DNA from: Clostridium sp. TW13
GTDB taxonomy: Bacteria > Bacillota > Clostridia > Clostridiales > Clostridiaceae
Direction of reading: 5' to 3'
DNA length: 64,000 bases
Assembly (NCBI RefSeq): GCF_024345225.1
Contig: NZ_BROD01000001.1
Coordinates: 372,001-436,000, forward strand
Part shown: in pieces, positions 17,316 through 26,057 of the stretch
How positions within the stretch are numbered: the first letter of the stretch is position 1
Layout: each line of letters starts with the position of its first letter
Made by a program: the position numbers and the translations under genes
Notes under the pieces: generated by a model
Databases searched by the model: none
What the model was told of the DNA's origin: nothing
What the model saw: only the letters and a program-made list of their open reading frames with translations

Positions 17316-18272
17316 ATGAAAAAACAGATAAATTGGGTAGTGGTAGTGGCTTTAATAATGGTGGCAGTATCTACTCTTACCTTTGGATGGAAGATAAACG
17401 AAAATAAAGATCAGTATGTTGAAAATAGTAATATTGAAACTACTTTAAGAAATAATATGAACAAATTTTCAGGTGAATTTACCATTAGAAATACAAAGAA
17501 TATAGCAAACTTGAATAATTCAAGAGATTACATTATGAATCAATTTAAAAAGTGTGGATATGAAATAAAGGTTCAACAATTTGACAATGAAGGTGTAAAT
17601 GTATCTAATATTATTGCTATAAAGAAGGGAAGCAGACAAAGTTCCGGCACAATAGTTGTAGGTGCTCCATATTTTAGTGGAAATAGGCCTTCAGTAGACG
17701 CTTCAGATACTGGTATTTCTGCCATATTAACCATTGCAGATCAGATGAAGAATTTAAGCTGCACTTACGATATAGAGTTTGTTGCTTTTGCAAATTCTGA
17801 AAAACCATATACTTCATCTGAAAATATAGGAAGCAAAATATATGTAAATAGCATTAAAGATAAGCAAAGTAATATAAAAGGTGCTGTGATTTTAGATTGT
17901 ATTGGATATTATACTAATACTATTCTCACTCAAAGATATCCTTTTATGGGAGTAGGGTATCCGAACAAGGGGAATTTTTTAGCAGCCATGGGAGATAGTA
18001 ATTCTAAGAGCTTCAATGATGATTTTGTTGCCAAATTTAAGAAAAAATCAAGTTTCCCAATAGTTCAAACTAATTCTAACAAGATTTTAGGAGCAAGTAA
18101 GGAAGATAATTATTCATTTTGGCAAGCAAAAATTCCAGCAGTGCTGCTAACAGATACAGGAATTTATAGATATGAAGATTTGTACACAAAAAGAGATACA
18201 AAAGACAAGTTGAATTATAAAGCCATGAGTGAGATAATTAATAATATTACAAGTAGTTTAAGTAATTATTAA
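17316..18272 (+). CDS. Membrane-anchored M28 peptidase-like protein, probably catalytically inactive
   Basis: 318 residues: an N-terminal anchor helix (about res 7-25), then an M28 aminopeptidase fold. The family's GAHYDS metal site reads GAPYFS (about res 118-123), so the His ligand is lost. The ADDNASG site keeps one Asp (VDASDTG), the paired Glu motif is weakened (ANSEKP), LDxxG is kept (LDCIG), and the last ligand block SDHxxF reads EDNYSF (about res 262). Loss of two His ligands suggests a pseudoenzyme that binds peptides or partners. Start follows AGAGGAGATTAG. It follows the EAL-HDOD gene by 65 bases and may share its transcript. Confidence 0.78.
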   Translation: MKKQINWVVVVALIMVAVSTLTFGWKINENKDQYVENSNIETTLRNNMNKFSGEFTIRNTKNIANLNNSRDYIMNQFKKCGYEIKVQQFDNEGVNVSNIIAIKKGSRQSSGTIVVGAPYFSGNRPSVDASDTGISAILTIADQMKNLSCTYDIEFVAFANSEKPYTSSENIGSKIYVNSIKDKQSNIKGAVILDCIGYYTNTILTQRYPFMGVGYPNKGNFLAAMGDSNSKSFNDDFVAKFKKKSSFPIVQTNSNKILGASKEDNYSFWQAKIPAVLLTDTGIYRYEDLYTKRDTKDKLNYKAMSEIINNITSSLSNY

Positions 18273-18371
18273 GGATAAAATGCACTAATTGAAATATATA
18301 ATCGATACTAAAACATAAATAGAGAGGAAGAGTACCACAAAAGTAAAATTTTTTTGGTTTAGGTAGGAAAA

Positions 18372-19808
18372 ATGGAATTAGGAAAAGGTCAAAAAAGATT
18401 TTTAAAGTCTAAGACTATGGGAGTTCAAGTCCTTAAGGGAAATCTTAATACAGGAAAAACTACCATAGCAGTTGATAAGATGATAATTTTTGAAAACAAT
18501 TATTGCTTATATGATGAAGATAGTATTCTTTATGTAACCTCTGACTCAAATAGATGTGACGAATTAAGGAAACTCTATAAAAAAATAAATGATGCAAAAG
18601 CTTATGAGGTAATGACTTTATTTTCAACCAATAAAAATAGAATTAAGGTACTTACAAAAGCAGAACTTATAGAAATGTATGCTAAGACATATATCAAGGA
18701 GCAAAGAATGAGCCTTAGAATAGCGTCAGAGGAAGAAAGGCTAGATATTTTAAGGAATATTCTAAGTGCAAATATAGAAAAATATAAGAAATCTAAATTG
18801 CTTAAAAAAATAACTTTAGAGTTCCTTTTAGAAGAAATTCATTGGATTAAATCTTCTTGCTTTGAGGAAGAAGAATACTTAAATATAGAGCGAAAAGGCA
18901 GAAGCAAGAGAATAAAAAAGAATGCAATATCAAGAAAAGCTATATTCGATATGATGCTGCAGTATTCAGAGGGATTAGCATATGAAGGCTTAATGGATGA
19001 ATATGATTATACAATATATGCGATAAGAGCATTAAAAAAGTATAGACAAACTAGTACCCATATATTTTTAGATGATTCTGAAACATTAAGAAGGGGTGAA
19101 ATTAAGTTTATTAAAATGCTTAATGCCCAAAAGCCTTACTCAAATTTTATAGTTATTATAAATACAAATACAGGAGATATTAAGGATGCTTGGTTCAAAA
19201 AGGGAGTGAATTTTAATTCTGTTTTTGGAGATACAAGCAAAGTTAGAACCTATTTACTGAAGGACAAGTTTTCTGCAAAGAATAATTCTAAGTTCTTAGA
19301 AAAGTTTAAGTTTGTAGATTTAAAACATAAGAATACTATGGAATTTATGAGGGATTCGTCTGATGTAGAAGGAAAGCTTATAAGTTATACTGATAAAGAT
19401 ACAGAAGATATATATGAAGGCAATGAGCAGTTTGAAATACCAGTTTTCTCAGATATAGCTGCTGGTGAACCAATTTTAATGAGCTCTCAAATGGAAAGTA
19501 CATTTATGTTGCCTAATGATTGGATAAGAGACAAAAAGGAGCTGTTTCTTTTGCATGTAAAGGGAGACAGTATGAAGAATGCAGATATATTAGATGGAGA
19601 TTTCATATTAATCAAACGTCAATCTACTGCAAATCATAATGATATTATAGCTGCTGATATAGATGGAAGTGCAACACTTAAAAGGTTGAAGCTTTCAGAA
19701 GAACCAGTATTAATGCCGGAAAATCCTATGTACAGTCCAATACATATTAAAAATAAAAACGTAAATATATTAGGGGTAGCTGTAGGTATATTAAAGAAAA
19801 ATATTTAA
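18372..19808 (+). CDS. P-loop (UvrD-like) protein fused to LexA-type S24 autoprotease domain
   Basis: 478 residues. N-terminal part: Walker A-like GNLNTGKTT (about res 23-31), and a Walker B-like IFLDDSE (about res 231), matching only the first RecA lobe of a UvrD/Rep superfamily I helicase; the second lobe is absent. C-terminal part (from about res 355): an S24 domain with the Ala364-Gly365 cleavage bond in DIAAGEPI, nucleophile Ser400 in KGDSMK and general-base Lys437 in ATLKRL, all at LexA-like spacing. So it is likely to self-cleave, perhaps upon RecA/ssDNA signals. No helix-turn-helix was recognised. Start ATG after a weak GGTAGG site. The downstream exonuclease gene is separated by a 22-bp perfect hairpin. 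Confidence 0.85.
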   Translation: MELGKGQKRFLKSKTMGVQVLKGNLNTGKTTIAVDKMIIFENNYCLYDEDSILYVTSDSNRCDELRKLYKKINDAKAYEVMTLFSTNKNRIKVLTKAELIEMYAKTYIKEQRMSLRIASEEERLDILRNILSANIEKYKKSKLLKKITLEFLLEEIHWIKSSCFEEEEYLNIERKGRSKRIKKNAISRKAIFDMMLQYSEGLAYEGLMDEYDYTIYAIRALKKYRQTSTHIFLDDSETLRRGEIKFIKMLNAQKPYSNFIVIINTNTGDIKDAWFKKGVNFNSVFGDTSKVRTYLLKDKFSAKNNSKFLEKFKFVDLKHKNTMEFMRDSSDVEGKLISYTDKDTEDIYEGNEQFEIPVFSDIAAGEPILMSSQMESTFMLPNDWIRDKKELFLLHVKGDSMKNADILDGDFILIKRQSTANHNDIIAADIDGSATLKRLKLSEEPVLMPENPMYSPIHIKNKNVNILGVAVGILKKNI

Positions 19809-19821
19809 CTTCTTAGGTGAA

Positions 19822-19872
19822 ATCCTCTCCAACATATGTCATAATAGTTATATGACATATGTTGGAGAGGAT
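19822..19872 (+). promoter_or_regulatory. Perfect 22-bp hairpin that buries the exonuclease ribosome binding site
   Basis: Arms 19822-19843 and 19851-19872 are exact inverse complements (22 bp) around a 7-base loop. The right arm contains the GGAGAGG ribosome binding site of the exonuclease gene whose ATG is at 19880. No T-run follows, so it is not an ordinary terminator. In an RNA read through from the S24-fusion gene, the site would be sequestered. Confidence 0.85.
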
Positions 19873-19879
19873 ATATTTT

Positions 19880-20794
19880 ATGGGGTATGTAATTATAGAT
19901 TTAGAATTTAATAATTTAGCTGGTATTACAAAATATTATCCAAGCTTTTATATTGATAATCCGGAGCTTAAGGATATTGATTTTGATAATGAAATAATAG
20001 AAATAGGAGCTGTAAAGCTTGATAGAAATATAAACCCAATAGATAATCTTAAGGTTTTTATTAAGCCAACAGTTTTTAAGCGTATTAATCCTAAAATTAC
20101 AGAAATAACTCACATTACAGAGGATATGCTTGTTAATGGGGTTAGCTTTGAAGAAGGGATGGATAAGCTTAGAAATTTTATTGGTGAAGATGATATCTTG
20201 TGTTCTTGGGCCAAGGATGATGTGGCTGAACTTATTAAAAATGCTAGATATCATAATTATGGGGTAATATCCTGGATTAATGAGTATATAGATATACAGG
20301 AATATGCCACTAAAGTATTGGGAAAAAAGAAATCCTTAGGTTTAAAGAATGCAGTTGACCAGTTAAGAATCAGTGTGGAAAATAAAAAGCTGCATGATGC
20401 TTTATATGATTCTATTTGTACAGCTAAAGTTTTTAAGAGATTATTTAATTCAAGGATAATAAAAGATTATATTTATAAGGAGATATATAAGACTCCAGTA
20501 TTTGTGGCACATAATTTAGAAAATCATAAAATTAATGAAGAAGATGTAGATATAAAATGCCCACATTGTAAATGTAATCTATTAGTGGAAAAAGAATTTA
20601 GATTTTTTGGATGGAGATTTATAGGAATGTATTATTGTCCAAAATGTAAAAGTAAAGTACTTAAAGAAATTGTTATTAAGCAAACATTAGAAGGAAAAGA
20701 AATCTATAACGAGTTTAATACAATCTTGGATGATATACAATATCTTAACTACACATATAAGTTTGAAAAGAGTTCAAAAAATGATAGAATATAA
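19880..20794 (+). CDS. DnaQ-like 3'-5' exonuclease with C-terminal zinc ribbon
   Basis: 304 residues. DEDDh exonuclease: D7 and E9 in VIIDLEFN, Asp in the CSWAKDD segment (about res 112-118), and the closing HDALYD (H-x-A-x-x-D, about res 172-177). A C-terminal zinc ribbon has CPHC (about res 228) and CPKC about 30 residues later. The substrate (DNA or RNA) is not clear; the first part resembles KapD/exonuclease RNase T-like proteins. Start ATG at 19880 follows GGAGAGG; the in-frame ATG at 19859 lies inside the hairpin and before the site, so it was rejected. Confidence 0.87.
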   Translation: MGYVIIDLEFNNLAGITKYYPSFYIDNPELKDIDFDNEIIEIGAVKLDRNINPIDNLKVFIKPTVFKRINPKITEITHITEDMLVNGVSFEEGMDKLRNFIGEDDILCSWAKDDVAELIKNARYHNYGVISWINEYIDIQEYATKVLGKKKSLGLKNAVDQLRISVENKKLHDALYDSICTAKVFKRLFNSRIIKDYIYKEIYKTPVFVAHNLENHKINEEDVDIKCPHCKCNLLVEKEFRFFGWRFIGMYYCPKCKSKVLKEIVIKQTLEGKEIYNEFNTILDDIQYLNYTYKFEKSSKNDRI

Positions 20795-20832
20795 GTGGCC
20801 CAAATAGTTTTAAAGGTAGGTATGAATTAAAT

Positions 20833-21258
20833 ATGAATGTAGCTTTTTTTTTAACACCTAAAAATGAAGTCGTATATGAAACAATAGATGCAACTATGAG
20901 ACAAGTTATAGAGAGAATGGAACAGCATGGATATACAGCTATTCCGCTTATAGATAAGAATGGAAAGTACATTGGTACTTTAACAGAGGGAGATATTCTT
21001 TGGAAACTCAAAAATACTCCTGATTTAAATTTCAAAAACACTAATACAGTAACAGTTAAAGATATAACAAGAAAGGTTAATCATAAACCAGTAGCTATTA
21101 GTGCTAATATTGAAAGTTTGATAACGTTGGCAGTATCACAGAATTTTGTTCCTGTAGTAGATGATGATAATACCTTTATAGGAATTATTAAAAGAAGTGA
21201 TATAATAGATTATTGCTACAAGACCTTAAGAAAGAACAATCTATTAAAAGAAGCATAG
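20833..21258 (+). CDS. CBS-domain pair protein
   Basis: 141 residues made of two CBS repeats: GYTAIPLIDKNGKYIGTLTEGDI (res 36-58 region) and FVPVVDDDNTFIGIIKRSDI near the C-terminus. Such stand-alone pairs bind adenine nucleotides; the size and GYTAIPLID block resemble the c-di-AMP-binding DarB/YkuL type, but ligand cannot be told from sequence. Start after AAGGTAGGT. Ends at a strong terminator. Confidence 0.88.
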   Translation: MNVAFFLTPKNEVVYETIDATMRQVIERMEQHGYTAIPLIDKNGKYIGTLTEGDILWKLKNTPDLNFKNTNTVTVKDITRKVNHKPVAISANIESLITLAVSQNFVPVVDDDNTFIGIIKRSDIIDYCYKTLRKNNLLKEA

Positions 21259-21297
21259 AAATAATAAATATATAAACTATATAGAATTGAAATATGA

Positions 21298-21336
21298 AAC
21301 TTGCTATACACAATATGTGTATAGCAAGTTTTTTAT
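21298..21336 (+). terminator. Strong terminator of CBS gene
   Basis: Perfect 14-bp stem AACTTGCTATACAC / GTGTATAGCAAGTT, 5-base loop, followed by TTTTATTCTTT. Confidence 0.92.
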
Positions 21337-21477
21337 TCTTTAAGAAATTGTATTTGCATGTGATTTTTTTTGCATTCAGTAAATTAATAGAAAAGTAAGA
21401 AAAAATTAAGAATTCATCGTGGAAATATTTTCTGGTTAATGCTATAATTTATTGTCAGAAAATGTTAGGAGGAAACT

Positions 21478-22971
21478 ATGAAAAGAAGATTTTTAAACAT
21501 TTTAAAAAAGATAAAAGAGGACAGGCTTATAGAAACTATATTTGTTGTTGCTTTAGCTGGAATATTGATATATTCGCTTTTTTGCGATCCGATAATAGGG
21601 AAATGTGATAATGGAGATTTTGAAAGAATGTATGGTTTAGGTGGACTATACAATACAGGAAAGAGCTATGATGAAATTTTTGATTATAGAGTACATAGGT
21701 TCTATTTAGTAAATAGGCTTACCTTATTGCAACCTTGGGGTCCAAACTGGGTATTTGGAGTTCTTATTGCTAAGATTTGTGTATTTTTAACTTTGCCTAT
21801 TACTGCAGACATAAATCAATTATTTAATTTGAGTTATCAGACAATAGTGTATGCTTCACTTTTTGTTATAGCAATGTTAGAAATAATGAAATATAACAAA
21901 ATATCAAAACCAATTAAAGTAGTTTTAGGTATATATATAATTTTATTTTTTACTGATTTTAATTATATTTCTTATTTTAATTCATTCTTTGGAGAAGCTG
22001 CTACTACTGTGTTTTTCTTCTTATTCATAGGGGTAACACTTAACCTAATAGCCAGAGAAAAACCTAAGAAGTGGCATATGATAGTTTTCTTTATAAGTTC
22101 AGCAGCTTTTTTAACATCAAAAACTCAACAATTACCACTTTTGATATTCATGATAATAATATTTATAAGCATATATTATTATTACAAGGAATTCAGAAAG
22201 CTTACTTTAATTGCAGCATTGATAATTGTAAATCTTTGTGGAATTGTTTATATATCAATAAATAATCACACTAATATGAATAATATGTATCAGGCAGTGT
22301 TTGATGGAATATTAGTTGGTTCTAAAACTCCAGAGAAGGATTTAGAGGAGTTGGGTATTGATAAAAAATATGCTTACTTAAGAAACTATGGTTTTTACAG
22401 CAAAGATAATCCTGTAGATACTGTCGGTGAAATAATGAAAAATGATGTATATAGTAAAATGAGTTCAATGAAGGTACTTGTGTTCTATTTAAAGCATCCT
22501 GATAGAATGTGGGAGAAAATTGAATGCTCTGCTAAATATGCTTATGATTTTTTTGAAGTTGAACCATCAAACTTTGAGAAGGGAAAGGATTGGAGCGGAA
22601 AATGGGTGAATACATTTAGAGTCCATTTGGCTAAGCAAACTCCACAAATTCATAAAAATGTGTTTGTATTTTTGGTCTTTTCAATACTGTATTTTATAAT
22701 ATGTTTATGGTATCTAATAAAAGATAAACGAAGAGAATCTAGGTTATTATCACTACTGTGTATATTTATTTTAGCAACAGGAGCATCTCAAGCCGTGTTA
22801 CCTATTATAGGCTCAGGGAGAGCAGATTTGGGCAAGCATATTTATCTTATGAATCTTTCTTATGACATAATGTTTGGAGTAGCTTTAATTTGGATTTTAA
22901 GCAATATAGGAAAATTAATAGGGAAAACAAATCTTTTTAAAAGAACAAATAGAGATATAAATTCTAAATAA
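21478..22971 (+). CDS. Polytopic membrane protein, possible GT-C-like fold, unknown function
   Basis: 497 residues with about ten hydrophobic helices. A first extracytoplasmic loop after helix 1 carries conserved-looking acidic residues (CDNGDFERMY, about res 43-52), and a large loop after the middle helices holds NMNNMYQAVFDG and KTPEKDLEELGI. Long loops with acidic residues after helix 1 are typical of GT-C lipid-linked sugar transferases; assignment to that fold is inference only. Start after TTAGGAGGAAACT. Directly downstream lies a broken partial copy of the same gene. Confidence 0.75.
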   Translation: MKRRFLNILKKIKEDRLIETIFVVALAGILIYSLFCDPIIGKCDNGDFERMYGLGGLYNTGKSYDEIFDYRVHRFYLVNRLTLLQPWGPNWVFGVLIAKICVFLTLPITADINQLFNLSYQTIVYASLFVIAMLEIMKYNKISKPIKVVLGIYIILFFTDFNYISYFNSFFGEAATTVFFFLFIGVTLNLIAREKPKKWHMIVFFISSAAFLTSKTQQLPLLIFMIIIFISIYYYYKEFRKLTLIAALIIVNLCGIVYISINNHTNMNNMYQAVFDGILVGSKTPEKDLEELGIDKKYAYLRNYGFYSKDNPVDTVGEIMKNDVYSKMSSMKVLVFYLKHPDRMWEKIECSAKYAYDFFEVEPSNFEKGKDWSGKWVNTFRVHLAKQTPQIHKNVFVFLVFSILYFIICLWYLIKDKRRESRLLSLLCIFILATGASQAVLPIIGSGRADLGKHIYLMNLSYDIMFGVALIWILSNIGKLIGKTNLFKRTNRDINSK

Positions 22972-22974
22972 TAT

Positions 22975-23320
22975 TATTTGTAAGTTCAGTTGTTTTTTTG
23001 TTTTGAAAAATTCAACAATTAACACTTTTAATATTCATGTTAGTGATATATATAGGAATATACTATTATTATAAGGAGTTTAGAAAGGTTATAATAATAG
23101 CTTCAATAATTATTATTCTTCTATGTACAGCTGTATATTTTTCTATTGATAGTTATACTAATATGAACAATAAGTATCAAGCTATATTTAGAGGAATACT
23201 TATAGATTCTAAAACTCCAGAAAGAGATTTAGAGGAGTTGGGTATAGATAAAAATACGAGAATCTTAAAGACTTTGGTATGGATTTTAGAGAACATAAGA
23301 AAATTAGTCTTTACTAAACT
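22975..23320 (+). pseudogene. Decayed fragment of a paralogue of the upstream membrane protein
   Basis: Begins 4 bases after the stop of the 497-residue gene and is collinear with its middle part (about res 205-315). The parental block SSAAFLTSKTQQLPLLIFM reads here SSVVFLF-stop-KIQQLTLLIFM, followed by IYYYYKEFRK, TNMNNKYQAIFRG and KTPERDLEELGIDK. It has an in-frame TGA near 23000 and a one-base deletion near 23250; restoring that base gives KYENLKDFG, matching KYAYLRNYG of the parent. A remnant of a tandem duplicate, not a gene, although an open frame from 23037 exists. Confidence 0.88.
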
Positions 23321-23442
23321 GATTGTTACAAGTTACCAATACTATTTGCATTGACATTGGGAAATAATAATACTAAGATGAAGTTACAGATAGTAATAGC
23401 ATGAAGTACAGAGGAAGATTAATTTGAAAGGGGTTAAGAGGA

Positions 23443-24021
23443 TTGCTAACAAAGACTCATAGAATGATAGCAAGTAATATAATTGTAAATATTTCTACAG
23501 GAAACAAGGATATTATAGATGAGAAGAATTTTATTAAAGGCAACTTAAAACCTGATAATATTTCTATGTATAAGCTAAAGAAACATTATAAAGATGAGAG
23601 TTTTGCAATGATTATTTCAAAGATACATTTTTTGTCCTCGCTTTCCAAACAAGAAATACTAACTACCTATGGTAAAAAAAGATTTAATCAAGAACTTGGA
23701 GTAGTATGTCATTTTTTATGTGATTATTTTTGTATGGCTCATCATGAGAGATGGGAGTTCAAAAATAAATTCAAGAGACATGTTCAATATGAGGTCGTAT
23801 TAGGAAGAATGGCTGAAAACTATAGATACAATTCTTATAAAAATATGAATATAGATATAGCAAAGGTTGCTGATTTTATTAATGCAATGCTAATTGAATA
23901 TAACACAGTTAAAGGGTTTGAGGCAGATATAATATTTGCTCAATATGTATGTAATTCAGTAGTAAATACAGTGCTACAAAGAGTAAAAGTAAATACAGCT
24001 TTTGGAGCATTAGCTGTATAG
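23443..24021 (+). CDS. Zinc-dependent phospholipase C-like protein
   Basis: 192 residues. N-terminal TKTHRMIASNI, GNLKPDNIS and the central CHFLCDYFCMAHHERW match the zinc-dependent phospholipase C / S1-P1 nuclease-like family found in Clostridia (conserved His and Asp residues form a trinuclear Zn site in true PLC). No signal peptide is seen, so it is probably cytoplasmic; enzymatic activity is unproven. Start is TTG, after AAAGGGGTTAAGAGGA; no upstream ATG is usable. Ends with a terminator at 24064. Confidence 0.8.
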   Translation: MLTKTHRMIASNIIVNISTGNKDIIDEKNFIKGNLKPDNISMYKLKKHYKDESFAMIISKIHFLSSLSKQEILTTYGKKRFNQELGVVCHFLCDYFCMAHHERWEFKNKFKRHVQYEVVLGRMAENYRYNSYKNMNIDIAKVADFINAMLIEYNTVKGFEADIIFAQYVCNSVVNTVLQRVKVNTAFGALAV

Positions 24022-24063
24022 AAAAATAAATATGGAATGATAGTTTAAAGTGGATATCATAAA

Positions 24064-24102
24064 ATGCGAATAGTGGATTTTAGGTATTCGCTTATTTTTT
24101 TG
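24064..24102 (+). terminator. Terminator after phospholipase C-like gene
   Basis: GCGAATA / TATTCGC stem with a 12-base loop, followed by TTATTTTTTTG. Confidence 0.8.
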
Positions 24103-24299
24103 TAGTAATGGTGTGGTAAGGGAAAATTTTATACAGCTCCAGAAAAATAGTTCCATTTAATATTGAGAGAGGTAAAATCTATAAGTTGGGAATAAATTTA
24201 AATATAATTCACTAAGCAGATTTTTTATAAAGAGTAGTATTAAGAAGAGATATATAGGTCATATATAATACTGTGAATGCATATGGTACTATTCCACTT

Positions 24300-24383
24300 A
24301 AATGTTGGTAGAATATTGTAGGACTTTTGTAGCTTGTCCGTAAGTTTTTTTGTCGAAATATTGTAACTTGTCCACCAACATTT
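24300..24383. repeat. 84-bp inverted repeat with internal direct repeats
   Basis: Outer arms AAATGTTGGT / ACCAACATTT (10 bp, perfect). Inside, AATATTGTA followed by CTTGTCC occurs twice (the first copy carries an 11-base insert), plus a GGAC/GTCC hairpin. It resembles a small MITE-like or regulatory structure but no second copy was seen in the window. Confidence 0.5.
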
Positions 24384-24710
24384 TGATGGAATACTTACAT
24401 AGGGGATTTAATCTAATACATAGGACTAGAGTTCTTGTATAGATTGAATTTGCTAATATTGAAATAGGATTTGAATTAAGTAGCTGGACTCTGTATATGG
24501 ATTTTAGTAAAACTTATAGCGTTTATGCAAAACTTGTTTTCGAGAAAATGATACAACTTCAATGTATAGAAATATAGGAATTGAGGGTATAGATATGCTA
24601 GCAGCATATAAATCTTGGATTAGTGGCAGAGTAAATAACAACATATGTATAAAATTAAAAAAAAGTGTGTTAATATATATATAATAAAAATTATGATTGG
24701 GGGCTATCAT

Positions 24711-25898
24711 ATGATATCAGAAAGAATGAAGGATCTTGTAGCAGGCAGTTCTGCAATAAGAGCTATGTTTGAGGAAGGTAAAAGATTATCAGCTATATAC
24801 GGAGAAGAAAACGTATTTGATTTTAGTTTAGGTAATCCAAATGTAGAACCACCAAAGCGCGTTAAGGAATCTATTATAGAGATTTTATCAGAAGAATCAC
24901 CTAATTTAATTCATGGATATATGAATAACTCAGGTTATGATGATGTAAGAGAGACTATAGCTGAATTTAACAGTAAAAAGTACAATGTTCAGTTATCAGA
25001 AAAAAACATAGTTATGACTTGTGGAGCAGCAGGTGGACTGAACATAATCTTTAAGAGCTTAATGAATGTTGGAGATGAAGTTTTAGTTTTTGCACCATTC
25101 TTTGGGGAATACAGAGCATATACAAATAATTATGATGGAGTACTTAAAGTAGTAGCTCCAAATAAAGAAACTTTTGAACCAGATTTAAAAGAGTTTGAAG
25201 AAAAGATAACAGCAAAAACTAAAATAGTAATAATAAACTCACCTAATAATCCAACAGGAGTGGTTTATTCTTCTGAAACATTAACTAAAATAGCAGAAAT
25301 ACTTAATAGAAAATCTGTAGAATTTAACACTAGTATATATCTTATTTCTGATGAGCCATATAGAGAGATTGCATATGATGGCATTGAGATTCCATATATA
25401 TTAAAGTACTACAAGAACTCATTTGTAGGCTATTCTTATAGTAAATCTTTATCTTTGCCTGGAGAAAGAATAGGATATATTGTAGCTAATAGTGAGATGG
25501 ATGATTTTGATACAATAATGAAGGCTTTGAATGTAGCAAACAGAGTTTTAGGGTTTGTAAATGCACCTTCTTTATTCCAAAGAGTTGTGGCAAGAAATCT
25601 AGATTCTGAGGTTGATGTAGAAGTTTATAAGAAAAATAGAGATGTGCTATACAATCATCTTGTAAGCTTAGGATTTTCATGTGTGAAGCCTCAGGGAGCA
25701 TTTTACTTATTCCCAAAATCATTAATAGAAGATGATAAAGCTTTCTGTGATGCAGCAAAGGAATTTAATTTATTATTAGTGCCAGGTTCTGCTTTTGGAT
25801 GTCCAGGATATTTTAGAATTGCATACTGTGTTTCTTTTGAAAAGATTGAAAAATCATTAGAAGCTTTTACAAAGCTTGCAGATAAGTTTAAGAAATAA
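24711..25898 (+). CDS. PLP-dependent class I/II aminotransferase (AspB-like)
   Basis: 395 residues of fold type I. The Schiff-base Lys245 is in SYSKSLSLPGERIGY, the NPTG block (NSPNNPTGVVY, about res 177-187) and SDEPYREI are present. Transfers an amino group between an amino acid and a 2-oxoacid using pyridoxal phosphate; exact substrates are not predictable. The ATG at 24711 follows TTGGGGGCTATC; a 22-residue upstream extension was rejected because it lacks a site and is composed of Lys/Ile-rich intergenic sequence. Monocistronic with a terminator. Confidence 0.92.
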   Translation: MISERMKDLVAGSSAIRAMFEEGKRLSAIYGEENVFDFSLGNPNVEPPKRVKESIIEILSEESPNLIHGYMNNSGYDDVRETIAEFNSKKYNVQLSEKNIVMTCGAAGGLNIIFKSLMNVGDEVLVFAPFFGEYRAYTNNYDGVLKVVAPNKETFEPDLKEFEEKITAKTKIVIINSPNNPTGVVYSSETLTKIAEILNRKSVEFNTSIYLISDEPYREIAYDGIEIPYILKYYKNSFVGYSYSKSLSLPGERIGYIVANSEMDDFDTIMKALNVANRVLGFVNAPSLFQRVVARNLDSEVDVEVYKKNRDVLYNHLVSLGFSCVKPQGAFYLFPKSLIEDDKAFCDAAKEFNLLLVPGSAFGCPGYFRIAYCVSFEKIEKSLEAFTKLADKFKK

Positions 25899-25985
25899 AG
25901 AAAGTATAAATTACTGAAAATTAGGATTTTCAATAATATTAAAATTTACTTACACAAGATTATATAGTCTATTATCTAGAAAAAT

Positions 25986-26030
25986 AGGACATATGGATAC
26001 AAGTATTTAATGTATCCGTATGTCCTTATA
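25986..26030. terminator. Bidirectional terminator between convergent genes
   Basis: AGGACATATGGATACA / TGTATCCGTATGTCCT, 16-bp stem with one mismatch pair, followed by TATATT; lies between aminotransferase (+) and the Cys-rich protein (-). Confidence 0.85.
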
Positions 26031-26057
26031 TTATACTTAAATATTTATATTATTAAT

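Larger units (their letters stand above)
24022..24710. other. Long gene-free region before the aminotransferase
   Basis: About 690 bases with no convincing gene. It holds the terminator at 24064-24102, the inverted repeat at 24300-24383, and stretches with many stops in all frames. Short open frames in it lack ribosome binding sites. The aminotransferase promoter must be in the last part (AT-rich around 24640-24690). Confidence 0.6.

Noticed and set aside
23037-23354. 105-residue open frame after the polytopic membrane protein
   Set aside because: Matches only the middle of the upstream protein, has no ribosome binding site, and the homology continues in another frame after 23250; called a pseudogene.
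24504-24710. 68-residue minus-strand open frame before the aminotransferase
   Set aside because: No ribosome binding site, Phe/Ile-rich composition typical of AT intergenic DNA, and overlaps the aminotransferase promoter side.
24645-24710. 22-residue extension of the aminotransferase
   Set aside because: Lys/Ile-rich AT intergenic sequence without a site; the GGGGG site matches the ATG at 24711.
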